This document shows, in pieces, positions 1 through 5,400 of a stretch of 22,362 nt of DNA. This DNA comes from SIG603 sp964370635. Lineage in GTDB: Bacteria > Bacillota > Clostridia > Oscillospirales > Acutalibacteraceae. The stretch spans positions 1-22,362 of the forward strand of contig CAYJJU010000028.1 in the NCBI GenBank assembly GCA_964370635.1, given 5' to 3'. Every line of letters begins with the position of its first letter. Position 1 is the stretch's first letter. The notes beneath the pieces were generated by a model that saw only the letters and a list, made by a program, of their open reading frames with translations, searched no databases and was not told the DNA's origin. The position numbers and the translations under genes are program-made.

Positions 1-76
1 AGTTAATAGTTAATAGTTAATAATTAATAGTTAATAATTAATAGTTAATAGTTAATAGTTAATAATTAATAGTTAA
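1..76. repeat. Heptad tandem repeat (AGTTAAT), about 10.9 copies
   Basis: The window opens inside a tandem array with a strict 7-base period. Units are AGTTAAT, with AATTAAT variants at units 4, 6 and 10, and a final partial unit AGTTAA. The array runs off the left edge, so its true length is unknown. It encodes nothing. It resembles the short tandemly repeated heptamers seen between genes in many bacteria and is likely to vary in copy number by slippage. A second, shorter heptad array of related form lies at 526-553. Confidence 0.93.
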
Positions 77-107
77 GGTCGCCTTTGTGTGGGCGACCTG
101 TTTTTTT
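77..107 (+). terminator. Rho-independent terminator
   Basis: GGTCGCC (77-83) pairs perfectly with GGCGACC (92-98) across an 8-base loop and is followed by TG and seven T (101-107). It would end a plus-strand transcript entering from the left of the window. It immediately follows the heptad array. Confidence 0.75.
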
Positions 108-173
108 GGAAAATTACCTAAACCTCAAAGGAGGAAATGAAATATAAAACTTCTAGATATTACTGCCAATTAT

Positions 174-202
174 TTGACAAAATTTTACAAAAATAATATA
201 AT
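174..202 (+). promoter_or_regulatory. Consensus SigA promoter of the toxin mRNA
   Basis: TTGACA (174-179) and TATAAT (197-202) are separated by exactly 17 bases, a perfect match to the housekeeping consensus. Transcription should start near 208-210, giving a leader of about 100 bases before the toxin start codon. Confidence 0.88.
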
Positions 203-233
203 TAAGATGCGTAGGACACTACTATAAACGGTG

Positions 234-305
234 GACGGTTGCCCTCTCCCGAGAGGGTATATATTTCTAATAAAATACCCTCTAATCCATATGGAAAGAG
301 GGTGA
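234..305 (+). promoter_or_regulatory. Structured toxin mRNA leader with alternative hairpins masking the Shine-Dalgarno site
   Basis: Four segments alternate: CCCTCT (242-247), AGAGGGTAT (252-260), ATACCCTCT (275-283) and AGAGGGT (297-303, the Shine-Dalgarno site). Segment 1 can pair with 2, 2 with 3 (nine perfect pairs), and 3 with 4 (seven pairs, hiding the ribosome site). In addition GACGGTTGCCC (234-244) is the exact reverse complement of GGGCAACCGTC (449-459) near the 3' end. The pairings are read directly. That they control translation is inferred from other type I toxin mRNAs such as hok. Confidence 0.7.
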
Positions 306-310
306 TATGT

Positions 311-400
311 ATGAGCGATTTTGAAATGATTTCAATTTTTCTTATGATGTTCGGGATATTTGCTTCCCTTATCATCTCTAACATAAACAAAAAGAAATAA
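311..400 (+). CDS. Putative holin-like type I toxin, 29 residues
   Basis: This 29-residue peptide begins MSDFEMISIFLMMFGIFAS and ends in NKKK. It has a short acidic N-terminus, one hydrophobic helix (about residues 7-23) and a lysine tail. This is the pattern of the putative holin-like toxin family (Hol-Tox), related to the BsrE/TxpA-type membrane toxins. Such peptides insert in the membrane of the producing cell when overexpressed. The start is set by AAGAGGGTGA at 296-305. The nearby ATG at 307 is out of frame and stops after five codons. The reading frame is too short for standard gene callers. A perfect promoter lies upstream, and an antisense RNA gene overlaps the 3' end. Family assignment is by recognition. 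Toxicity is inferred. Confidence 0.82.
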   Translation: MSDFEMISIFLMMFGIFASLIISNINKKK

Positions 401-428
401 ACCGCCCTAAGCCAAAGGTTGCGGTTTA
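388..428 (-). terminator. Terminator of the antisense RNA
   Basis: TAAACCGC (398-405) pairs perfectly with GCGGTTTA (421-428), with a further CCT/AGG pairing (406-408 with 416-418) inside the loop. On the minus strand the stem is followed by TTTCTTTTTG, the complement of the toxin's terminal lysine codons. One arm contains the toxin stop codon, so coding and termination signals share bases. Confidence 0.7.
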
Positions 429-468
429 GTTTCTAAACAATACTTTTGGGGCAACCGTCTATCGGTAC
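388..468 (-). ncRNA. Antisense RNA antitoxin of the type I system
   Basis: A minus-strand promoter with perfect consensus boxes (475-503) should start a transcript near 468-470. The transcript runs back across the toxin mRNA 3' region and stops at a hairpin with a T-tract (388-428), giving an RNA of about 80 bases. It contains no credible reading frame. It is fully complementary to the 3' untranslated part of the toxin mRNA and to its last few codons. Its own 5' part contains GACGGTTGCCC, identical to the toxin leader segment 234-244, so it competes for the same 3' partner. Exact ends are estimates. Confidence 0.75.
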
Positions 469-474
469 GCTTAT

Positions 475-503
475 ATTATATGGTATTTATTTTAAAATGT
501 CAA
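475..503 (-). promoter_or_regulatory. Consensus SigA promoter of the antisense RNA
   Basis: Read on the minus strand, TTGACA (503-498) and TATAAT (480-475) are separated by exactly 17 bases. This is a second perfect consensus promoter, facing the toxin promoter. Confidence 0.88.
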
Positions 504-525
504 GTAGGGGACGATGCCCTTTTTT

Positions 526-553
526 AGTGAAAAGTGAAAAGTGAAGAGTGAAG
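526..553. repeat. Heptad tandem repeat (AGTGAAA/G), four copies
   Basis: Two AGTGAAA units are followed by two AGTGAAG units in strict 7-base register. The unit differs from the AGTTAAT array at 1-76 at only a few positions, and the two arrays flank the toxin-antitoxin locus. Confidence 0.85.
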
Positions 554-556
554 AGC

Positions 557-610
557 GGTGGTGAAAATCCTACGGATTTTTTGATTATATTTATTTTCGA
601 TAAAACCACC
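557..610. repeat. Nested inverted repeats in the intergenic region
   Basis: GGTGGT (557-562) can pair with ACCACC (605-610). Inside it, AAAATCC (564-570) pairs with GGATTTT (574-580) around the loop TAC, with two more T after it. The inner hairpin could act as a weak plus-strand terminator. No coding capacity is seen between 401 and 708 apart from the antisense RNA gene. Confidence 0.45.
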
Positions 611-619
611 AAATACGGT

Positions 620-643
620 GTAGGGCAAGGGCTCTGCTCTTGC
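620..643 (+). repeat. GTAGGG-headed imperfect palindrome
   Basis: GTAGGG (620-625) leads into GCAAGGGC (625-632), which pairs with GCTCTTGC (636-643) with one G-T wobble, followed by TTTTT. It could terminate plus-strand transcription, but its form matches two other intergenic palindromes in this window (677-700 and 10966-10992), so it may be a small dispersed element. Confidence 0.5.
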
Positions 644-676
644 TTTTTGGTTTAATGAAAATTGCGAAAACCATGC

Positions 677-700
677 GGGCAATTCGTGAATTGCCCCTAC
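677..700 (-). repeat. GTAGGGG-headed palindrome downstream of the GNAT gene
   Basis: On the minus strand GTAGGGGCAATTC (700-688) is followed by AC and then GAATTGCCC (685-677), a perfect 9-base stem with a 2-base centre. It lies just after the stop of the acetyltransferase gene. No T-run follows on the minus strand, so a standard terminator is unlikely. Confidence 0.6.
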
Positions 701-708
701 AAATTATA

Positions 709-1149
709 TTACAATTTATATTTATAAATACATTTTTCACGTTCACCCTCTTTATACATATCGCTATAAGTGGGCACTTTTACTATGCCGTGGAACGTGG
801 CTCCGGCGTAGTCGCAAGTTTTTCTTGAGGCGAAATTATCGGGGTTGCAGGTGATAATCAGCTCTTCAAAGCCGTGCTTTTTTGCAAGCCTAAACAGAAG
901 TTTACACGCCTTGCCTGCGTAGTGATGTCCTCTGAATTTTTCGAGAACGCCATAGCCTATGTGGCCGCCATAGTAAAGTTTTTCGCCGTGTCCCACCCTA
1001 AAGTCGCATTCGCCGACCTCTGTATTATCAAGAAGGCAAATTTTGAAATGGTAGGCAGGGGCAAAATCTTTTATGGGGTCTGCCGGTGTTGTTTTTATTA
1101 GTTTTAAATATATTTCCTCGTCTTTTAAAAAATCCGTGTCAAAAAACAT
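709..1149 (-). CDS. GNAT-family N-acetyltransferase
   Basis: This 146-residue protein has the size and layout of a single-domain GNAT enzyme, which moves an acetyl group from acetyl-CoA to an amine or N-terminus. A basic, glycine-containing stretch in the middle (EKFRGHHYAGKACKLL) fits the acetyl-CoA pyrophosphate-binding loop and following helix. The sequence before it (GHIGYGVL) fits strand 4, and NPDNFASRKTCDYAGA fits the usual C-terminal region. I chose the ATG at 1149 because AAAGGAG, embedded in the last codons of the upstream comM gene, lies ten bases before it. A longer frame starting at 1185 lacks this. It follows the comM stop by four bases and is surely co-transcribed and probably translationally coupled. 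The substrate cannot be told. Confidence 0.85.
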   Translation of the reverse strand: MFFDTDFLKDEEIYLKLIKTTPADPIKDFAPAYHFKICLLDNTEVGECDFRVGHGEKLYYGGHIGYGVLEKFRGHHYAGKACKLLFRLAKKHGFEELIITCNPDNFASRKTCDYAGATFHGIVKVPTYSDMYKEGEREKCIYKYKL

Positions 1150-1153
1150 GTTG

Positions 1154-2686
1154 TCATAACTCCTTTGTCCAATATTTTCTATCAAGTGTACGGTACTGTA
1201 TCGCTTCGGCGGCGTGTTCTGCCTCTATTGTATTGCTGCCCTCCAAATCCGCTATGGTTCGGGCGACTTTTACCACTCGGTCATACGCCCTTGCGGAAAG
1301 ACCTAAGCCTTCAAAGGCTTTTTGGAGCAAAGCTTTTGCTCCGTCGCTTATTTTGGCAAATTCTTGCAGCCTGTCGGCGGTGATTACTGCGTTGCAGGTT
1401 ATTTTTGTGCCTTTAAATCGCTTTTCTTGTATCGCCCTTGCGGCATCTACTCTTAGTTTTACGTCTTTTGAGCACTCCTCTTTTTTGTTTGAGACCAACT
1501 GTTCGTATTCTACAGGTGGCACTTCTATATGTATGTCAAGCCTGTCAAGCAGAGGGCCTGAAATTCTTGATAAATACTTGTTAACTATTCTCGGTGAACA
1601 GGTGCAGTGCTTTGTCGGATGGCCAAAAAAGCCGCAGGGGCAAGGGTTCATTGCCGCCACAAGCATAATGTTACACGGGTAGCTTACCGTGCCGAAAACC
1701 CTTGATATTGTAACCTGTCTGTCCTCTAAAGGCTGTCTTAAAATTTCCATAGCCGTGCGTGAAAATTCGGGTAGCTCATCTAAAAACAGGACTCCGTTGT
1801 GAGATAGAGAAATTTCACCCGGCCTTGGTATAGTGCCTCCGCCTGACAAGCCATTTGTGGAAATTGTGTGATGCGGCGAGCGAAACGGCCTTATCGTTAT
1901 AAGCGGAGAGTCGGAGCTTAGCTTTCCTGCTATGGAGTGAATTTTTGTGGTTTCTATGGATTCATCGGCCGTCATGTCCGATAAAATTGACGGAAGCCGT
2001 TTTGCAAGCATGCTCTTTCCGGAGCCCGGTGGGCCTATGAGTAGCAAGTTGTGTCCGCCACTTGCGGCAATTTCAAGTGCTCTTTTAACATGCTCCTGTC
2101 CTCTGACATCGGCAAGGTCTAAATTTTGCAGCTCGTTTTTGCTTTGCGCCCTGTTAAATACCGTGGGAAGTATAGGTTTAACGTCCCTTAAATGCTCTAC
2201 GAGCAAAACTATGTTTTGGCAGGCATATACATTAATTCCCTCTACAACCGAGGCTTCAAGTGCGTTTTGAAATGGCAAAAATATATGTTTAAAACCATAT
2301 TCTTTTGCGGCTATGGTCATGGCCAAAGCGCCTTTTACAGGTCGAAGCTCGCCTTTTAGCGATAACTCACCTATAAAAACGCAGTCGTCTGTCTTGCAAA
2401 TTAACTGCCTTGATGCCTTTAAGAGAGAAATCATTAAGGGTAAATCGTAAATTGGCCCTTCTTTTTTCTTGTCGGCAGGGGCTAAATTCATAGTGATTTT
2501 GCTGACGGGGAATTTAAAACCGCAGTTTTTTACGGCAGAGCGCACCCTGTCTCTCGATTCTTTTACCGCGGTGTCGGGAAGACCTACTATGTCAAAAGAG
2601 GGAAGGCCTGAGGAAATGTCACATTCTACCTCAACCTTAAAAGCTTCCATCCCAAAAAGCCCCATGCTAAAGGCATGGTTAACCAT
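1154..2686 (-). CDS. comM: ComM/YifB-family Mg-chelatase-like AAA+ ATPase
   Basis: This 510-residue protein matches the YifB/ComM family over its full length. The N-terminal part (about 1-170) is the Lon-protease-like domain typical of the family (SSGLPSFDIVGLPDTAVKESRDRV). An AAA+ Mg-chelatase module follows, with Walker A GPPGSGKS at residues 218-225 and Walker B LFLDE at 300-304. The cysteine cluster NPCPCGFFGHPTKHCTC is characteristic. A C-terminal chelatase-type domain ends the protein. In Vibrio, ComM is a helicase that promotes branch migration during natural transformation. The role in this organism is inferred from that. The start ATG at 2686 is preceded by GGGGGTG. A longer frame from 2749 would begin inside the promoter. 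It is transcribed divergently from the sigma factor gene. Confidence 0.93.
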   Translation of the reverse strand: MVNHAFSMGLFGMEAFKVEVECDISSGLPSFDIVGLPDTAVKESRDRVRSAVKNCGFKFPVSKITMNLAPADKKKEGPIYDLPLMISLLKASRQLICKTDDCVFIGELSLKGELRPVKGALAMTIAAKEYGFKHIFLPFQNALEASVVEGINVYACQNIVLLVEHLRDVKPILPTVFNRAQSKNELQNLDLADVRGQEHVKRALEIAASGGHNLLLIGPPGSGKSMLAKRLPSILSDMTADESIETTKIHSIAGKLSSDSPLITIRPFRSPHHTISTNGLSGGGTIPRPGEISLSHNGVLFLDELPEFSRTAMEILRQPLEDRQVTISRVFGTVSYPCNIMLVAAMNPCPCGFFGHPTKHCTCSPRIVNKYLSRISGPLLDRLDIHIEVPPVEYEQLVSNKKEECSKDVKLRVDAARAIQEKRFKGTKITCNAVITADRLQEFAKISDGAKALLQKAFEGLGLSARAYDRVVKVARTIADLEGSNTIEAEHAAEAIQYRTLDRKYWTKEL

Positions 2687-2725
2687 AATTTCACCCCCCG
2701 AAGTTAATTTTGTCCTTATAAAAGT

Positions 2726-2754
2726 ATTATACGACATAATAAAAGTCATATCAA
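2726..2754 (-). promoter_or_regulatory. Promoter of comM-GNAT operon
   Basis: On the minus strand TTGATA (2754-2749), a 17-base spacer and TATAAT (2731-2726) form a near-consensus SigA promoter about 40 bases upstream of the chosen comM start. Confidence 0.8.
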
Positions 2755-2825
2755 GTCGAAATTTCTACAAAAATGACTAAAAATTATTATTTAATTAAAA
2801 ATTTTTTTTACAAATGAATATTTGC

Positions 2826-2854
2826 TTGACTTGTGGGGCGTATGCGTGTATACT
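2826..2854 (+). promoter_or_regulatory. Promoter of the sigma factor gene
   Basis: TTGACT (2826-2831), 17 bases and TATACT (2849-2854) predict a start near 2861. This places in-frame codons before about 2861 inside the promoter and supports the downstream ATG at 2887 as the gene start. Confidence 0.75.
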
Positions 2855-2886
2855 TATATGTAATGAAATCGGGTCGGAGAGTGAAA

Positions 2887-3441
2887 ATGCGAAATTTTGA
2901 GAACATGGAACTTTTAGATTTACTAGAAAATGTAGATGTTCAAGAAGCTTTTGCAGAAATTGAAGCTCGATTTATATGGCTTATAAAGTCAAAAATTTTT
3001 TCTTTGGGAATAAAACCCAGTGACGATATGTTGCAAGAGGGTAGGCTAGCGCTTTTTGATGCCGCAAAAACTTATAAGAGTGATTTGGGCGCATCGTTTA
3101 AAACTTATGCAGGCGTGTGCATCTACAACAGACTATCCAACATGGTCAGAGAAAAGAAAAATGTACCACTTAGCGATTTTTTATCAATTGAAGAACTTTC
3201 GGCGCAGGATAAGATTTTGGTCGACTCGCCAGAAGTTGAATTTGAAAAACGGGAAAACTATGAAGCTGTTTTAAGTAAAATCCACATAACCTTGTCTGAT
3301 TTTGAATGTAAGGTATTGGCACTATATTTAAGTGGTTATAAGCGCTCGGAAATTCAGGAAAAATTTTCCATTTCCATAAAGGCTTATGACAATGCAATAG
3401 CTCGTGTTAGAAAAAAGCTAAAGGCAAACCCATTTTTGTAA
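2887..3441 (+). CDS. SigH-like sigma-70 family RNA polymerase sigma factor
   Basis: This 184-residue protein has only sigma regions 2 and 4. Region 2 (about residues 20-90) includes DMLQEGRLALFDAAKTY and the -10 recognition helix area SFKTYAGVCIYNRL. Region 4 (about 130-180) ends in a helix-turn-helix with SISIKAYDNAIARVRKKL, close in form to the SigH stationary-phase factors (VKSxDNALQRVKRKL). An acidic linker joins them. It would direct RNA polymerase to a subset of promoters. The start ATG at 2887 has GGAGA seven bases upstream. Alternative starts at GTG 2833 and ATG 2863 lie within or at the promoter. No anti-sigma gene is adjacent. The regulon cannot be told, and calling it the true SigH orthologue would need a tree. 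Confidence 0.88.
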   Translation: MRNFENMELLDLLENVDVQEAFAEIEARFIWLIKSKIFSLGIKPSDDMLQEGRLALFDAAKTYKSDLGASFKTYAGVCIYNRLSNMVREKKNVPLSDFLSIEELSAQDKILVDSPEVEFEKRENYEAVLSKIHITLSDFECKVLALYLSGYKRSEIQEKFSISIKAYDNAIARVRKKLKANPFL

Positions 3442-3458
3442 GGTAGGTATATTACCTT
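3440..3458. other. Small hairpin after the sigma factor stop codon
   Basis: AAGGTA (3440-3445) pairs with TACCTT (3453-3458). There is no T-run, so it may be an RNA-stabilising or weak attenuating hairpin rather than a terminator. The 3459-3562 stretch holds a TTGACA at 3481 but no matching -10 box at normal spacing. Confidence 0.4.
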
Positions 3459-3562
3459 AACATATGCCCATCAATCCAGTTTGACATTTGATTTATTTTA
3501 AGTGAGCGGTGCAACTCCGTATAGGGCGAAATATCTTATATACTCAAAAGCGAGGGAAAAAA

Positions 3563-3841
3563 ATGTTTGAAGACAAAAACCTAATCTGCAAAGAATGTGG
3601 CTCTGAATTTACTTTCACAGCCGGTGAGCAAGAATTTTATGAATCAAAAGGCTTTGTAAATGAGCCACAAAGATGTAAATCTTGCCGCACAAACCGTAAA
3701 GCATCTGCAAGAACAGAGCGTGAGCAATTCACAGCAACTTGCGCATCTTGCGGACAAGAAGCAACTGTACCTTTCAGACCACGTGAAGACAGACCTGTAT
3801 ACTGCAGCGACTGCTTTGCAAAAATGAGAGAAGAGCAATAA
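3563..3841 (+). CDS. Small double zinc-ribbon protein
   Basis: This 92-residue protein contains two probable zinc ribbons: Cys9/Cys12 with Cys38/Cys41, and Cys60/Cys63 with Cys81/Cys84. All eight cysteines are in CxxC pairs. The first ribbon, with GSEFTFTAGEQEFYESKGF and the following PQRCKSCR, is the 'probable zinc-ribbon' domain common in Firmicutes. The second is a CxxC-CxxC ribbon often fused behind it. A binding partner or enzyme activity is not known. I start at ATG 3563, which has GCGAGGG upstream. An earlier in-frame start at 3509 has no good ribosome site. It lies 121 bases after the sigma gene, with a terminator directly after it, so it may be read through from that gene. Confidence 0.85.
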   Translation: MFEDKNLICKECGSEFTFTAGEQEFYESKGFVNEPQRCKSCRTNRKASARTEREQFTATCASCGQEATVPFRPREDRPVYCSDCFAKMREEQ

Positions 3842-3866
3842 TTTTTGCTAACATTTAGTTGTAAAA

Positions 3867-3898
3867 AAACTCCGCCTTTTTTATAAGGTGGAGTTTTT
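3867..3898 (+). terminator. Rho-independent terminator after the zinc-ribbon gene
   Basis: ACTCCGCCTT (3869-3878) pairs with AAGGTGGAGT (3885-3894) with one G-T wobble and is followed by a T-run (3894-3898). A-rich sequence upstream could let it act in both directions. Confidence 0.85.
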
Positions 3899-3924
3899 GC
3901 AGTTTATTTTAATTAAATTAATTC

Positions 3925-3938
3925 ACCGCATTTGCGGT
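3925..3938 (+). promoter_or_regulatory. Hairpin just upstream of the trmK ribosome site
   Basis: ACCGC (3925-3929) pairs with GCGGT (3934-3938) around a 4-base loop, about eleven bases before AAGGAG of trmK. I could not find a convincing -35/-10 pair between the preceding terminator and trmK. The AT-rich stretch 3903-3923 is the likely promoter region. Confidence 0.4.
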
Positions 3939-3961
3939 TTAATATATAAGGAGCAAAATTC

Positions 3962-4636
3962 ATGCGTGAACTATATAAACTAAGCCTAAGGCTTGATAAA
4001 TGCGCACAATTTGTTAGAGAAAATGTGAAAGTGGCAGACATAGGCACAGACCATGGCTATCTGCCGATTTGGCTTATAAAAAGCGGCAAAAACTCACAGG
4101 TGACAGCCGCCGACGTAAATGAAGCACCGCTTTCCTCGTGTGCCCTAAACGCTAAAAAATATAAAGTAGAAATTAACACCGTTTTATCAAACGGGTTTGA
4201 AAATATAGATGAAACTTTAGTCGATGACTGCGTTATAGCAGGCCTTGGCGGAGAGATAGCAATAAAGATAATTGATGGGGCCCCGTGGCTTAAAAATAGC
4301 AAAAAAAGGCTGATACTGCAACCCATGAGCATGCCGGAAAAACTCCGTGCCTATCTATTTAAAGAAGGTTTTTCTATACTAAAGGAAGAGCTTGTGATGG
4401 ACGAGGGGAAACTTTACTCGGTAATGCTTGTAAAATATCAAGAAGAAGAGCATGAAAAAATAGAAGAATTTATGGGCAAAATACAGCCGAAATCAGACTA
4501 TAGCGAGGAATACGCATACAGGGTTGTGACAAAACTTCACAACAATAACAAGGCATCAAGAAAAATTGGTGACGAAGAAATGTGTGAGCTTAGGACAAGT
4601 TTGATAAAAGAAATAAGCGATAAATATTTAAGGTGA
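3962..4636 (+). CDS. trmK: tRNA (adenine-22-N1)-methyltransferase TrmK
   Basis: This 224-residue protein matches the TrmK (YqfN, COG2384) family, which uses S-adenosylmethionine to methylate N1 of adenine 22 in the D-loop of tRNAs. The Rossmann methyltransferase motif I is VADIGTDHGYLPIWLI (about residues 24-39). An acidic ADVNEAPL follows strand 2, and the family signature IAGLGGEIAIKII sits near residue 90. LILQPMSMPEKLRAYL is also typical. A helical C-terminal region ends the protein. The start has AAGGAG eight bases upstream. Three bases separate its stop from the next start, so it heads an operon with the Nif3-family gene and rqcH. In Bacillus the trmK-nif3 pair lies beside sigA, but no sigA is seen here. 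Confidence 0.93.
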   Translation: MRELYKLSLRLDKCAQFVRENVKVADIGTDHGYLPIWLIKSGKNSQVTAADVNEAPLSSCALNAKKYKVEINTVLSNGFENIDETLVDDCVIAGLGGEIAIKIIDGAPWLKNSKKRLILQPMSMPEKLRAYLFKEGFSILKEELVMDEGKLYSVMLVKYQEEEHEKIEEFMGKIQPKSDYSEEYAYRVVTKLHNNNKASRKIGDEEMCELRTSLIKEISDKYLR

Positions 4637-4639
4637 GAC

Positions 4640-5392
4640 ATGAAAATAATTGATATTTACAGTAAAATAAATGAAATAGCACCGTTTGATAGCTCGTTAA
4701 GTTTTGACAATACAGGGCTTTTGATAGGGGACATGCTTGAAGATGTAGACAAGGCACTTATTTGCCTTGATTTAAGCTGTGATGTAATAGAAGAAGCACT
4801 AAATATAGGTGCGACACTTATTATCACGCATCACCCTGTGATTTTTTCACCGCTTAAGAGTGTAAATGCAAATTCTTTGGTTGCAAAGGCGATAAAGGCA
4901 GGGCTTAATGTGCTTTCCTGTCACACAAACTTAGATAAATGCGAGAGTTTTGGTGTAAACATAGCACTAGCAAATGCCTTGGGTCTTAAAAATGTAAAAT
5001 GCGTGTCGCAAGACGACATTTTATTTGTCGGTGAGCTTGAAAACGAAATGGATATTAAAGATTTTTGCAAACTGATTAAAGAAAATCTTAATTCGGAGTG
5101 TGTTTTGTGCACCCATGATGACAAAAAAGTAAAGACCGTGTCGTTTTGCTCGGGAGCCGGTGGAGGCATGCTTGAGTTTGCTAAAATGCATTCGGATGTA
5201 TTTTTAACGGGGGAAATAAAACATCATGAGTTTTTAATGGCAAGAGAGCTTAAGTTTCCCGTGATTATGGCAGGCCACTATGAAACAGAGAAGCCTTTTG
5301 CGGGCTTACTTTTAAATTATTTGCAAGATGAAATAAAGGATGTTAAATTCCTTATATCAGAAAAGGAAAATAATCCTGTAAAAGCATATTAG
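4640..5392 (+). CDS. Nif3-like dinuclear metal centre protein (YqfO family)
   Basis: This 250-residue protein belongs to the Nif3/DUF34 family, which forms toroidal hexamers with a two-metal site in each subunit. Likely ligands are His64-His65 in ITHHPVIF, Asp99 in HTNLD, and His213 with Glu215/Glu217 in AGHYETE. GAGGGMLEFA near residue 172 is also characteristic. Some Bacillus homologues carry a large inserted PII/CutA-like domain. Here it is absent, giving the short bacterial form. The biochemical role is unsettled, with links to tRNA, GTP cyclohydrolase and metallochaperone functions suggested. It starts three bases after trmK, with AAGGTGAG inside the trmK end serving as ribosome site. 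Confidence 0.92.
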   Translation: MKIIDIYSKINEIAPFDSSLSFDNTGLLIGDMLEDVDKALICLDLSCDVIEEALNIGATLIITHHPVIFSPLKSVNANSLVAKAIKAGLNVLSCHTNLDKCESFGVNIALANALGLKNVKCVSQDDILFVGELENEMDIKDFCKLIKENLNSECVLCTHDDKKVKTVSFCSGAGGGMLEFAKMHSDVFLTGEIKHHEFLMARELKFPVIMAGHYETEKPFAGLLLNYLQDEIKDVKFLISEKENNPVKAY

Positions 5393-5400
5393 GAGGATTT

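Noticed and set aside
1..76. Repeat array as a CRISPR candidate
   Set aside because: The units are contiguous 7-base repeats with no spacers, and no cas genes are present.
202..390. Minus-strand 62-codon frame over the toxin region
   Set aside because: It runs opposite the toxin and its leader, has no ribosome site, and is explained by complementarity to the toxin locus.
640..828. Plus-strand 62-codon frame near the palindromes
   Set aside because: It begins inside a palindrome and runs into the antisense of the acetyltransferase gene, with no ribosome site or family resemblance.
709..1185. Longer acetyltransferase start at 1185
   Set aside because: The extra 12 residues overlap the comM end. 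The AAAGGAG site instead serves the ATG at 1149.
1086..1682. Plus-strand 198-codon frame opposite comM
   Set aside because: It is antisense to a well-conserved ATPase, has no ribosome site, and is cysteine- and serine-rich as expected for a shadow frame.
3481..3509. TTGACA at 3481 as promoter of the zinc-ribbon gene
   Set aside because: No acceptable -10 box lies 16-18 bases downstream.
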